The position numbers and the translations under genes were made by a program. Of a stretch of DNA of 64,000 nucleotides, positions 1 to 11,579 are shown piece by piece. The DNA lies in the NCBI GenBank assembly GCA_001051155.2, contig JYIP02000018.1:1-64000 (forward strand). Reading direction: 5' to 3'. This DNA comes from Chrysoporthe austroafricana (taxonomy: Eukaryota; Ascomycota; Sordariomycetes; Diaporthales; Cryphonectriaceae). Positions within the stretch are counted from its first letter, which is position 1, and the number at the start of each line of letters is the position of its first letter. Under the pieces are notes generated by a model that saw only the letters and a program-made list of their open reading frames with translations, did no database searches and was not told the DNA's origin.

Positions 1-545
1 TATATAATTAAAAATAAAAAACGAATAAATAGATTTAATTAATTATATTCGAAATAAATATTTATAATATACGGAAAAAAGAATTTGAAAGAATAGCAAA
101 TTTTAGCTTTTTTTCTTATTTATCTTATTAATTTATTTTCTGATTAGAAATGCGGGCGAATTAGAAATAATATAGAAAGTTCTTTAATCTATTAATTACC
201 TGATCAAAATTCCGAATTAGGATTAATATAAAACCCGTTTCGTTTTGATTGATTATTTCAAAAAATAAGGCTTGCCCTATCAATTTTCTGAGTAAAAATT
301 TAAAGTTTGCAATTGCAATCCTCTTAAACGTTATACAGTTCTTATATTTAAATATATTATAGATTATATTGGATAAATAAGAGATCGAATTAAAGTAATA
401 TAAATATTTTGAAAAATAGATTGAATATAGTTTGTATAATTTTAAAACGATCCTTTATTCCCGGTTTTTATTAACGCTAAATTTTTACTTATATAAAAAA
501 ATTATCTTTTACTTTAAGGATATTTTTATTTAAAGATAGAATTAA
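1..545. repeat. Left copy of a ~545-bp direct repeat (heavily RIP-mutated)
   Basis: This stretch aligns along its whole length with 10,839-11,383 in the same orientation, with few indels. Differences are mostly transitions, and this copy usually carries the A or T where the right copy keeps G or C, as expected of RIP. It may begin before the window. The pair could be LTRs of a ~11.4-kb element or a duplicated subtelomeric block; I see no gene in it. Confidence 0.85.
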
Positions 546-564
546 GGTTAATTATTTATATAGA

Positions 565-660
565 ATTCTGAATTCCGATTAATATAAACCCTTTTTCGTT
601 TTAATTAATTATTTTAAAAAGCAAGGTTTGCCCTATTAATTTCTAAATAAAAATTTAAAA
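565..660. repeat. Partial second copy of an internal part of the direct repeat
   Basis: About 95 bp resemble 205-305 of the preceding repeat: both run from an attccgatta-type segment through cccgtttcgttttgatt-type and gcttgccctat-type segments to a taaaaatttaaa end. It suggests a local duplication of part of the repeat. From 660 to about 2,080 I see only AT-rich DNA with no recognisable gene. Confidence 0.6.
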
Positions 661-2260
661 ATTAATATTAATATAGCTTTTATTATAATTTTAAAAATAA
701 TTATAAAATAGCTATCGTTCTTTACGATTTTTCTAATCGTATATACGGATTCGTATTTGTTATACGAATGCTTTATTAAATTTGGAATAATTAAAGAAAA
801 GTATTTTATAGTTAATATAATAGCGTTTAAATAATTATACGAATAGCGCGAAATTATAAAAATATAATAGATTAATAATAACGATAATTTAATTAATACT
901 TTTATTAAAGCAATATTAAATAGAATATTAAAATATTTTATTAATAATAATTAACTTATAGTTTATATAAAAAGATTCGTAAATAAGCTATAAAAAGGAA
1001 AAGAAAAAGCATTATAAAAAAAGAAAAAACTACTAATATAAAATAACTAATATAGAATAGCTAAAGCTATTTATTTTAGCATATAAAGATAGGCTAAAAT
1101 ATAGCTTGTATATTAAAATAAAAGCTATTTCTATGCTTTAGCTATTGCTTATAGCTTTCTTTCTTTCTTTCCTTTTAGAGAGATATAATAATAAATAATA
1201 AATCAAACCCAATTATTATATACGTAATTAAGCCTAGCTAATAAAAACCAAAAAAAAAAAAAAATGCAATTTTCATTCTCTATTACTTTTTATTTCGTAT
1301 TATGAAATATCCTTTTCCCGGCCCAAAAATTTAATTAAAGCTAACCTTTCCGTTATATATTAGCTACTATATCCTTTTCTGCTTTAATATCAATTTGCAA
1401 TTCGAAAGTTACTATTTTATTAAGTTCGAATTCCGAAAAAGGTATACTTGGCAGCTTAAAGCCAAACTAATAGAAAAGCCAATTAGTTTTTATTCGTATA
1501 AAAGCGAACTTATATTAATATTTATAAACGCTTTAGCTTTATAAATAACTGGATATATTCTATATATTTTAAATATATATTGGCTAGTTTCGATATGCCA
1601 AATATAATTGGCATAAGCGCTATTTTGAATTTGGGGAATAGAATGGCATTCAAAAAAAGGAATTATTATATAGGCAGTATTTCTATCGCTAAACTGGCAT
1701 ATATAGCTTGCAGCCCTTTGCGAATAGCAATCGTACGGATTTCGGTTTCGAAAGCCAAAAAGAATAACGATTAAAGCCGGCATTCGTTAAGTATTAGTAT
1801 TATGCCTTAAAAAAGCGAAATATTTGCCGAAAAGCCGAAAGCTAGAAAGCTCGATAAAAATAGAATTCGGCTAGATCTTTTGGAATTATATTATATATAA
1901 TATTTAGAAGCTTTTTTCTTGCGCAAGCAAAAGCCGGCCGAAAGCATTTCCGATCGCCTTTGTTAATTTTTCTTTTATATTCAGGATCCAAATGCTATAT
2001 AGCTTTCCGGCAAAGCCCTATAGCGTATGAAACTGGAAGAAGTTATGCAATTCTTTATACTTATCGCAATATTAAGCATAGCTAAGCTAAAGCATTGCTT
2101 TAAAAAGAATAATCCGATTCCATATAAGCGGAAAGGCAATAAGGCAAGGCGAGGTGAAAATAGGCTTGCTAGCGCTAATTATTGTAAGCGATAAATGCTA
2201 GGGCTTTCGAAAGGAGATTTTGAAAAGCAAGCGGCAAGCAATCGGTTTGCAAGCGAAATA

Positions 2261-3430
2261 AGCATTTCTGGGCTTTAATCAGAGCTATTACGTAATGCTA
2301 GCAGCTGGGCGAAAGCTAGGAAGCAAATGCTTAGAAACTTATTAGCATAATAGCAAGATATAATAATGGACTTTTTCGCGTATTGCGAGGGGCTTTAGCA
2401 AAGGGTTTCTGGGAAAGGAAATAGCTTATTAGCAAGATAAGCATTTCTGGGTTCTAATTAAAGCCATTATATAATACTAGCAATTAGGCAAGAGCTAGAA
2501 AGCAAATGCTTAGAAACTTGTTAGTATAATGGCAAGATATAATAACGAACCCTTTCGTATATCGCGAAAAGCTTTAGCAAAAGGGTTTTGGGAAAAGAAA
2601 TAGCTTACTAGCAAGATAAGCATTTCTAAGCTCTGATTAAGGCTATTATATAATGCTAGCAATTAAGTAAAGGCTAAAGAATAAATACTTGGAAATTTAT
2701 TAACGTAATAGCAGGATTTGATAACGAATTCTTTAGCAAAATTTTGGGAATATTAGCAAAGGATTTTAGCAAGAAAATTCTGGGGAAAGAAATAGCTTAT
2801 TAGCAAGAAAAGCATTTCTAAGCTCTGATTAAAGCTATTGCGTAATACTAGCAGCTAAGCGAAAGCTAAGGAATAAGTATTTGGAAATTTATTAGCGAAA
2901 CGGCAAGATATAATAACGGATTATATCGCGTATTACGGGAAACTTTAGCGGGAAGGTTTTAGAAAAAGAAATAGCTTACCGGCAAGAAAAGCATTTCTAA
3001 GCTCTAATTAAAGCTATTGCATAATACTAGCAGCTAAGCAAGGGCTAGAGAATAAGTATTTGGAAACTTATTAGCGAAATAGCAAGATATAATAACGGAT
3101 TATATCGCATATCGCAAAGGACTTTAGCAAGGAAGTTTTAAGGAAAGAAATGGCTTATTAGCAAAATAAGCATTTCTGGGCTCTAATTAAAGCTATTATA
3201 TAATGCTAGTAATTGGGTAAGGGCTAAGGAATAAATACTTGGAAATTTATTAGCGAAATAGCAGAATATAATAACGAACTTTCCGATAAATTGCTAAAGA
3301 TTTTAGCAAAAAGATTTTAGAGAAGCAAATAATTTACTAGCAATATAAGCATTTCTGGGCTTTAATTAAAGCTATTACGCAATACTAATAGCTAAGCAGA
3401 ATATAAGAAAGTAATAGCAAAAACCTTAAA
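2261..3430. repeat. Tandem array, ~179-bp unit, six to seven copies
   Basis: The anchor agcatttct recurs at 2261, 2440, 2619, 2811, 2990, 3169 and 3348, giving spacings of 179, 179, 192, 179, 179 and 179. Each unit also has a taatactagca/taatgctagca segment, an aagataagaacg-like centre (gcaagatataataacgga) and a tagcttattagcaaga end. The period is not a multiple of three and all frames contain stops, so it is a non-coding, satellite-like array. It lies in the same block as the decayed TLH helicase gene, a setting typical of subtelomeres. Confidence 0.9.
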
Positions 3431-3650
3431 GGCAAGTTGGCAAAATAGGATAAGGGATTTAAGTTTTAAAAAGGAAAGGGAAGCGGAAATTTTGAGAAAA
3501 TACGCAATTAATAAGCAGCATATTATAAAAAAAAAAATAGCCCTAGCTTCTAATTAGCCTAGCTTTACAATTCTAATAGCTAAGCAAAATATAAAAAAGT
3601 AATAGCAAAAACCTTAAAGGCAAATTAGCAAGATAAGACGAAAAAGCTTG
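3387..3650. repeat. Diverged two-copy repeat, ~187-bp offset
   Basis: The segment beginning taatagctaagc at 3387 and continuing through gtaatagcaaaaacctta recurs at 3574 with the same order of words. It follows directly on the 179-bp array and may be a derived edge unit of it. Confidence 0.65.
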
Positions 3651-6600
3651 CTAGCAAGCTAGCGAAAAATAAAAAAGAAACGTCCTAGCAAATTTGCAAA
3701 ATTTAAAAAAAAAGCTTCTTGCAAATAAGCAAGAAATAAAAATAAAAGGCCCAAATGCTTAGCAGCAAATAAGTTATTATAAATTAACTTGCTATATATA
3801 AATAACCAATTCGTTCCGATTCGAATTTACAAGCAATTTTTGCTATTAATAACTTATTTACGCTTATAAATTATTCGATTTTACAATTCGAAATTGCAAT
3901 ATGCTGCTTAAATGCGATAATATAAATATTTATTATCGCTAGCCTTCTGGATCTTTTCCTAACTTTCTTTGAAAACTAAAACCAATCCGGCTTGCAATAT
4001 ACGTTTTACCGATTGCTAGCCCTGCTTTTGCCCGCATTCTTTCTTTATACTCAGCTACTGCTTTAATAAAAGATTTCAAACCCAGTCCGCTTGCTTTTCT
4101 TTTCTCTTTCCGTATTGCAGCTATTAGCAATCGAAGCCCAAAATATCGGATAATAAAGGAAAGAAGCCTGCTAACCTTGCAAATATCCCAATATTATCTT
4201 TCGAAAAAGCCCGGGCAAAACTGCTCGGCAATCCAGAGATTCCTTGCTTTACTTATTTCAGTATAGCCCCTCTTTAACGTACTAATCCCTTCTAAGCAAT
4301 AGCGGACGAAATTTACAAAATATTAAACGAAATAGGATAATAATGCTTTATAATACTAGTTAAAGAAACCCGATTAATTTCTTAAATATTTAACCTAGCA
4401 AAATATATAGCTTTATTTCAATAATATCCTTATACGGCCTTTAATTTAAGCCGGATTATTATAAATTCGATTAATAATAATTATTTTCCGATTAATCCGA
4501 AAATATTAGCAAATTGTTCAAATTATTTCGATTTAGAACTATTTAACCCTTTATTAGCTAATACGATTATTATATTCTGCTATTTCTTTTCCGATATTAT
4601 TTTTTATTTGCAATTATATAATAATCCAAACTAGCTTTTCGATTAAGCTATGCTTAATAGGATTTATTAAATTTATATTATATTTGCGTTTTATAATATC
4701 GAGGCTTTTATTTTATAGCGCGAATAGATTACGGATATAGCCCTAATAGGCCTAATCCGATAGCAGCTTATAGATTTGATTTGCCAGATCTGGATACCGA
4801 ATTAAGTTTTCAATCTTAAAAGCTATTCTATTTTACATTTTCGAAATAAATACGGGCTTGAAATGCGTTAAGCGATTTTCTTTTGCATTCGCTCGCATTA
4901 TTAGTTTATAGCTATATACGATTACTATTATTATACTATCCAAATATTCAATTCTTTGCTAGCTAGCAAGAATAAGTTCCGGCAGATTATTATAAAGCTT
5001 ATCGAATAGCATTTAATAGCAATAAATAAATTACTAGCCAATAAAGCTTTAAACTATCGCTATATACTTATTTTCCTTTAGGAAAACGGATAGAATTGCG
5101 GCTTGCATATAGCGAATAACTTGCAGTTTTTTTTCCGGGAACCCGAAAAGTAATATAGCAAGGAATTTACGGACTAGCAGCAATCTGCTTTATATACGAA
5201 TACGAATAGCAAGCTGCCGCCCTAGCGCTATATCGAAAAGGCATTTCTAATCGCTATCCGCTCTGAATTTAGCGCATTCGGAAAGATCTTGCAAGCGAAC
5301 GAATTCCTTATGAAAACTCTAAACGACTAGCAGCGCGATAGCAAAAAGAACTTAGCCAATATACAGCTTTCGGATCGGGCAAAAAGTATTTGAATCGACC
5401 CGATAAGTATACGGCTGACAAACTCGAGAATTATAGAATTCAATCCGTAAATAGCTAATCGGATCTGCAGCCCATTCCCGCTTATATTAGCCTAGCTTGC
5501 TATAGCAGAATAGCGAATCCTTTTGCCAATTCCGATACCCAAAGCCGGAAGCTTTTATTCGCAATTGCTAAGGGCGATAACAAATATCGAAAAATATTTT
5601 AGCTTTAGGAAAAGTATAATATAAGTCGAGATTTCGAGAAAGGGCTATACGGCTATTTTGTTTTCAGATCTTCCCCCTTTTATGCTTATTGCCGAAGCTT
5701 TTACCGAACCCGGGGCGTTTAATTAGCCTTTGCCCGTTTACGGTATGCTATTTGCAGGTTTGGTATGCATTTCTTTGCGAAATTCCGTACGGGGTTTGCT
5801 ATAAGGGTTTCCGATAGATTTCGAAATTATGCCCAATATTGATATTCTAATCGCTAGGCCTAGTCTATCGAAATAGCCCAAAAGGCTGCTATAAGCTTTA
5901 AGCAGCAAAAATATTGCTTAGCGGGCGATAGCGAAATCGATATTCTAGATAAATTTCGGCAATACGTTACTATCGAGATTAGTAAATACGGGTAACGATA
6001 TATCGATAGCAAGTAAGGTTTTGACCGAAATCCGAAAGTTAATACCGGGATAAGCTTTTTGCCCGTTATTTTTCGTATTAGCTTTAAATCCGTTTCGCTA
6101 GCCAATGCCGATATAAAAGCCCGATTTCGAAAAATAGCAAGCAATATTAAATAAGCTGGCAAGAAGAATAAGCAATATTTTATAGCAAGAATAAAGGGCT
6201 AAAGTATGGGAATAGAAAGCAAATGTATAGAAAAGCAAGAAACTTGTTTGAATATTAAGGAACCGGTTATAAAACCGGAAAGAAAATATTAAGGCAGTAA
6301 TAAATATAGCAAGCTTAATAGATTAAGAAACCGAAAATTAGCAAGCAAGCTTGTATTATATTTTTGCTATTTGTTTTAAGTTCGATAGTTTTTTATAGAA
6401 ATTCGCTATGCTATATTTCTGATTAGGCTTTCCTGGACTTGGCTTACTATAGAAATCGATCTATTTTTTCTTTCCGATTTTTTTTTTTTTTTTTTATAAT
6501 GCTAGCTTAGCTATATATAAATAGCGCTTTATCCCTAGCCTAATAGCCTATCCTATTCGAAAAACGATAAAACGAATGCCGAAATCTCGTAAATATAAAG

Positions 6601-6690
6601 CGCTTAAAAGCCTGCAAAAATAAACCCGACCAAGCCGGAATACTAGTATATCCTGCTAGCCTTGCAGCAATATAACTTCTAATCCGATAG
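3651..6690. other. AT-rich RIP-degraded DNA without a recognisable gene
   Basis: Both strands are full of stops and only short open frames remain, such as 3939-4130 and 5860-6162 on the minus strand. A plus-strand frame at about 5,300-5,700 reads fairly well across several stops and may be a decayed gene, but I match it to no family. A 20-base T-run lies near 6,479-6,497. No captain-type tyrosine recombinase was recognisable. Confidence 0.5.
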
Positions 6691-7049
6691 TATAATTGCT
6701 TACGATTCGCAGAATATTTGCGAAATTCTATATCAGAAATATCCCGAATATAGCGTTAAGCCCTTTTTCGCAAAAACGATTTCCTATAATTCTTTTTATT
6801 TCTTTTCGATTTCGTACTAAGCCGGATTTTGCCAGAACGGGCAATCTGCTTTCGTATATAAAGCGGCTATGCTTTTTTGCTTTTTGCCTTTACAAAAAAT
6901 ATAGGCCCCGGCCTATATTTCGAGCTGCCGGATAAAAGCGTTAGCTATTTAAGCCTTTTCCCGAGCATTTCTAGCTATTTCTTTTTGCGCTTAATCGGTT
7001 TTCCGTTATATTTAATTAAAAAGTTCCCGGCTAATATTTTAATCTGCTT

Positions 7050-10000
7050 TATACTTGCCTTATTATAGAATCCTTACTTCGTATAAATTGCAAGCTGCTT
7101 CGCTATCCGTATATTGCATTCGGGTTATATGCTTATCGAGAACCTGGTCGAAAATAATATAGCGGCATTCCTTTTCTTACAAAAACTGGCTGATTTCGTT
7201 ATTAGCATTTTTAATAGCCCGGCTATCCCAAAAAAGAAGAGTAGTATTATTATTCTTATTCCGGTTTGCTTATCCGCTTTCCTAAGCATAATTTCGTAAT
7301 TGCTTTAGCGGTTCAGTATAAATAACCGTATAGATTATAAAAATATCGAGATCTATTCCTAATGCGTTAATAGCTATAATAATACGCTTATTTTCTATTT
7401 ATTTCTGGATAATAGCAAGCTTGCTAAGCTTATTAGCTATTTTGCTATAATATATCTTGCAGCTCAAAGCGGCCCCGAGCCTTTCGATATGCTAGATAAT
7501 TCCGCTATAAATAATCGCTTTGCTTTCGTTCTAGCGCGTTAGGATCGGCACGATTGCTTTGCGAATAGAAATTTCGATCTAATCGGATATAACTTTATAT
7601 ACCCGATAGCTAATATTCTTTCGAATTATAGCTATCCGGAAAATAATAGGGCAAGAAATCTGTATTATACGGAAAAATGAAAATTCGTTTCGAAAAAGCA
7701 GCATAACTATCAAAAAAATATATTATACGCTATAAGCTGCAATAATTATTCCGAACTCTTATATTTTAAGCCGAAAGCCGTTTTTAATATCGAAAGAAAT
7801 ATAATATTTGTCTATAATTACCCAATCCAATTGCTTGCGGATCCGGAACCGGTCAATAAAAGTACGAAATTGCTATATAATAATAGATTCAAGCATAATA
7901 AAAATAATAATTGCAATACAATTAATTGCAAATCCGGCCTAGATATATATATTGATTTGGTATGCCTAGCATTTTCGGACTAGATCGCTTTATAATACAA
8001 TAATCGGAAGAATAATAATCGAAATGCTTTAAGGCAAGTAATAAGCCGGGAATAAGAAAGAAAAAGCTTTTCTGCTATTAGTCCTGGCAATTTGCAAGAT
8101 AAGCGTTTCGCTTCGTACAATCGCTCTAAGTACAGCTTCTTAGCCATTTCGGAAATGCGCTTATTCCTTTATTATTTGCTATAATTGGCCGGGAAAGTCG
8201 GTTTCGTAAAGTTGCCGGAAGCGTTACAGCCGGCTTTGTTCGAATTCTCTTTCGAAAATCTCTCTTTTCCGCTTGGAAAGAATCTGATAGCTATAAGAGC
8301 TTCGGAAGCCGAAAAAGCGATACTATTGGGTATTAGCTATTCGAAATTAGTTTTTTCGAAAAGCGAATTCGAATTATCTTTGCTATAGCTCTTTTCCGTA
8401 TATTATATAAGCTATTGCAATATTATGCCCGGCTTATAAATCCAAGATATAATCCGCTTTTTCATTATTAATTAAATTGTTTTCGCTATTTTCCTATTGC
8501 TCTTGCTTGCGGCTATTATAGCTTTCTTTCCAATACTGGCAGGCAATAGCAATCGCTATATACTGCCAGACGCTAATAGTAATCTTAGAACTTAATAGCT
8601 ATAGCATATATTGCTAGAAAAGGCGTTATATCCAATCCGAAAGCTATAGCTGCGCATTTCGAACCGCTTATTCCGAATCCGGCCCTTCTTCCTATTATGC
8701 CAATATTAAGACGGATTCGGCTTAGAAAAACGGATTTTGCATTTAGCTAGCGCTTAAAAGCTTTTCGATTTGCTGCCAGAAAAGAAAGGCGAGCTAGAAA
8801 TACTAGATAATAAGAACCCCGACCTCGTATAGCAAATAACGGTAAATAATCTTAAGCTATGCTATTGCCCGGTATTCCTTATAATATAAAGTTATAAAAC
8901 AAATAAGCCCGCTATGAATAAAGAAATTACGGATATTTCTGTATGCCGAGTTCTTTAATCGGAAAATTAAGATCTTAGAGGTCCGTACTGGCTGCCTTCC
9001 GGTAAGGTATATTAAAACTAAGATTTGCTTGCGGAATTTCTTTGCCCGGTAGCGGAACTGGCAGAAAGTACGAATCCGGATTTATTATAAGCTTTGCTCG
9101 AACTAACGGGTATATAATTCCGTACAAGCAAGAATACGGTATAATAGCTATTCTTGGCGATCAAAAAGCTATTAATTTCGATAATTAGTAAGGAACGAAT
9201 AGCCGATCTGGTTTTCGTAATAATTATTTTCGATCGAAAGCTAATCGATAAGCAGCAGAATATCTAAATCCGGAATTTCGAGCATTTCGGCAAGGCTTTG
9301 CTGCGCTAAGCTCAATAGGCTATAAGCTATATCGGAAATCTGAATAAACGAAACTTATATGCCGTAATAGAGAATTCGATTTCTTTGCTATTCGACTTTG
9401 CTTTGCATTATAAATATATACCGGATTTTTAAATTATATAAGCATATTTTATAAATCCAATCGAATAATATTAGCTTAATTTCAGGGCTAATAATTATTA
9501 TATACCGATAGATTTTGGCTTGGATAATTTCGAAAAGCTTACGGTATTGCTCTTTTGCTTATTATTCGGAAATTGCTATATTAGTTTCGGCTTGTTTTGC
9601 TATAATTTCGTTTTCGCATTCGAGATAATTTTGCGAAATAATAAGCATTCGGGCTATTTTAATTATAGTAGAATAAATACTAGTATAATCGAATAGCATT
9701 GCTTAGCCGCTATCGTTTCGGATATTAAGAACGGCTAGAGCGTTTAAAAAAGCGCTATAATATTTAATATTCTGAAATAGATAATCGAGAAGCTGAATCG
9801 TAAAATCCAAATAAGCCCGATTATATTGCAATAAAATATCCGTATACGAATATACCGAAATGCTTTCGGCCTAATATAAAAGCTATTAATATAAACGGCT
9901 TTATATAATTATTAATCGATATTTTAGCCGCTAATTAGATAAAATAGCCTGGGTTCGTACAATATAATTAATAATCTAGCGCTAGATATTCAAATACCGC

Positions 10001-10060
10001 TCTTACGAGCTAAGCTCGAATTGGCTATCGAATAGCCGCTTAGGCTTCGTATGCTTATCT
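7050..10060 (-). pseudogene. Telomere-linked RecQ-like helicase (TLH) pseudogene, RIP-degraded
   Basis: Read on the minus strand through many stops, this is a fungal TLH-type superfamily 2 helicase. From N to C it shows an upstream conserved region (about 9,300-8,800) with ILVLIYLTG...QP.RTS, then the DExH helicase core with the DECH-type box near 7,821-7,801 degraded to a D-K-Y-Y reading, then the C-terminal RecQ helicase domain at about 7,530-7,180. That last part keeps an AIIYSG motif, an I.A.NALGIDLD motif and an L.NYA.ESG.A.RN motif matching the RecQ R-D-Y-A-Q-E-S-G-R-A-G-R signature. A tail with a D.VLD..ITRMQ segment lies near 7,150-7,060. Known TLH genes sit next to telomeres and have been proposed to act in telomere recombination. 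Every lost residue fits C-to-T or G-to-A change. The true 5' end, probably beyond 10,500, could not be fixed. It is certainly non-functional. Confidence 0.85.
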
Positions 10061-10838
10061 TTCCGATTAATTTCGAAAAGGATAGAATAGCTAATAATAA
10101 TAGCGATTATTATATTCCGTACTTGCTAAGTATTCTGCTAAAAGCTATCCTATATAGCTTGCAAAACCGGCTTATTTTCCCGAATTGGCATAACGAAATC
10201 TTTAATTCTAATCAAATCGAAATCTTGCAAATAAGCAGCCTAGCTTATTTTACGAAATTATAAATTAAATTTTAGCTGCTTATCCTTTTCTTGGATTTGC
10301 TTATTCGTTTAATTAGTAAATATCTATTATATTCGGCAAAAGAATATAATAATTTATTATTTCGGAAATTCTTCGCTGCTATGCCCGTTTTCTGCAATAT
10401 TGCTTTGCTATTCTATTTCGAACTATTTGCTAACTTGCCAGTTCGGAAAGAGCTATTAATAGCGTATTTGCGTTTGCTAAAAGATTAAGAAAATAGCTTT
10501 ATAAGCAAACGAATAGCTATTTATACAGGAATTAATCTATCCGTACGAAATGCAATAATAGTCTTGCATTTTATTATATTGCCAGCTAATAAAATAGCAT
10601 TCTTAGCAAATAAAGCTATCTATTTAAATATTACCGAAAAACGGAATAGAATTGCTTAACGGATCTGGAAATCGGAAATCTTGCAAGTTTTATTGCATAT
10701 AATAAATACTAAATAAGCTTTAAATAATGCAAACAATAGATTATTGCTATTTTTTTAGCATTCGGTAATATAAAATAGCTAAATGCATTAAAATTTCATT
10801 TGCTAAAATACCGAAATAGCATTCTTTATATATTATAA

Positions 10839-11383
10839 TATATAATTGAAAATGAAAAACGAATAAATAAATTTAATTAGCTATATTCAAAATAGATATT
10901 TATAATATACGGAAAGAAAGATTTAAAAGGATAGCAAATTTTAGCTTTTTCTCTTATTTATCTTATTAATCTATTTTCTAATTAGAAATGCGAGCGGGTT
11001 AAGAGTAATATAGAAAGTTCTTTAATCTATTAGTTATTTAATCAGAGTTTCGAATTAGGATTAGTATAAAACCCGTTTCGTTTTGATTGGTTATTTCAAA
11101 AAGTAAGGCTTGCCCTATTAATTTTCTGAATGAAAATTTAGGGTTTGCAATTGCGATCCTCTTAAATGTTACATAATTCTTATATTTAGATATATTATAG
11201 ACTATATTGGATAGATAAGAGATCGAATTGAAGCGATGCAAATATCTTGAAAAACGGGTTGAATATAGTTTGTATAATTTTAAAACGATTTTCTACCCCC
11301 GGTTTTTACTAGCGCTAAATTTTTGCCCATACAAAGAAACTGTCCTTTACCTTGAGAATACTTTTACTTAAGGATAGGCTTGG
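10839..11383. repeat. Right copy of the ~545-bp direct repeat (less RIP-mutated)
   Basis: Offset 10,838 from the left copy and collinear with it to about 11,383, where AT-rich DNA changes abruptly to ~50% GC. It keeps more G and C (for example ctacccccggtttttac where the left copy has ttattcccggtttttat). The boundary truncates the RTA1-like gene that follows. Confidence 0.85.
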
Positions 11384-11579
11384 ATATCGCGCAGTGAGAT
11401 TCCGGTGGGGAGGAGGAAAGCAGAAATTCACAAACGCTACCGAACAGGAACGGGATGAAGCCCCATGCTCGAAACCAGCAAAAATACACGATGTGGCCGA
11501 GAGTTGCCAGGGCGAATATGGCGAGAAACAGGTATACTGCCACGTTGCTAGGTCGATATTCCCAGAAGACGACTACCAT
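11384..11579 (-). pseudogene. RTA1-like membrane protein gene, 5' fragment cut by the direct repeat
   Basis: From the ATG at 11579 the minus strand encodes FWEYRPSNVAVY, a hydrophobic helix ending ATLGHIVYF, then RAWGFIPFLFGSVCE. This matches the N-terminus of RTA1-family proteins: YRPS followed by TM1, an H in loop one, then the R.W..IP...G..CE start of TM2. RTA1/RSB1-type proteins are seven-TM plasma-membrane proteins linked to lipid translocation and resistance to toxic compounds. Only about the first 50 residues survive. After the CE the frame is lost, possibly at an exon end, and about 60 bp later the AT-rich repeat begins, so the other five helices are missing. An in-frame TTG lies further upstream, but the ATG is preferred. 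Confidence 0.75.

Noticed and set aside
2261..3430. Evenly spaced repeats as a CRISPR-like array
   Set aside because: Whole units are repeated, not short repeats with unique spacers, and the genome is eukaryotic.
6696..7299. Plus-strand open frames 6,696-6,935, 6,877-7,068 and 7,114-7,299
   Set aside because: They are antisense shadows of the minus-strand helicase relic and RIP-biased DNA.
1..11383. Starship giant transposon with a DUF3435 captain
   Set aside because: HET and NLR cargo-type genes suggested it, but I found no captain-like recombinase at any edge; the direct repeats are LTR-like or subtelomeric instead.
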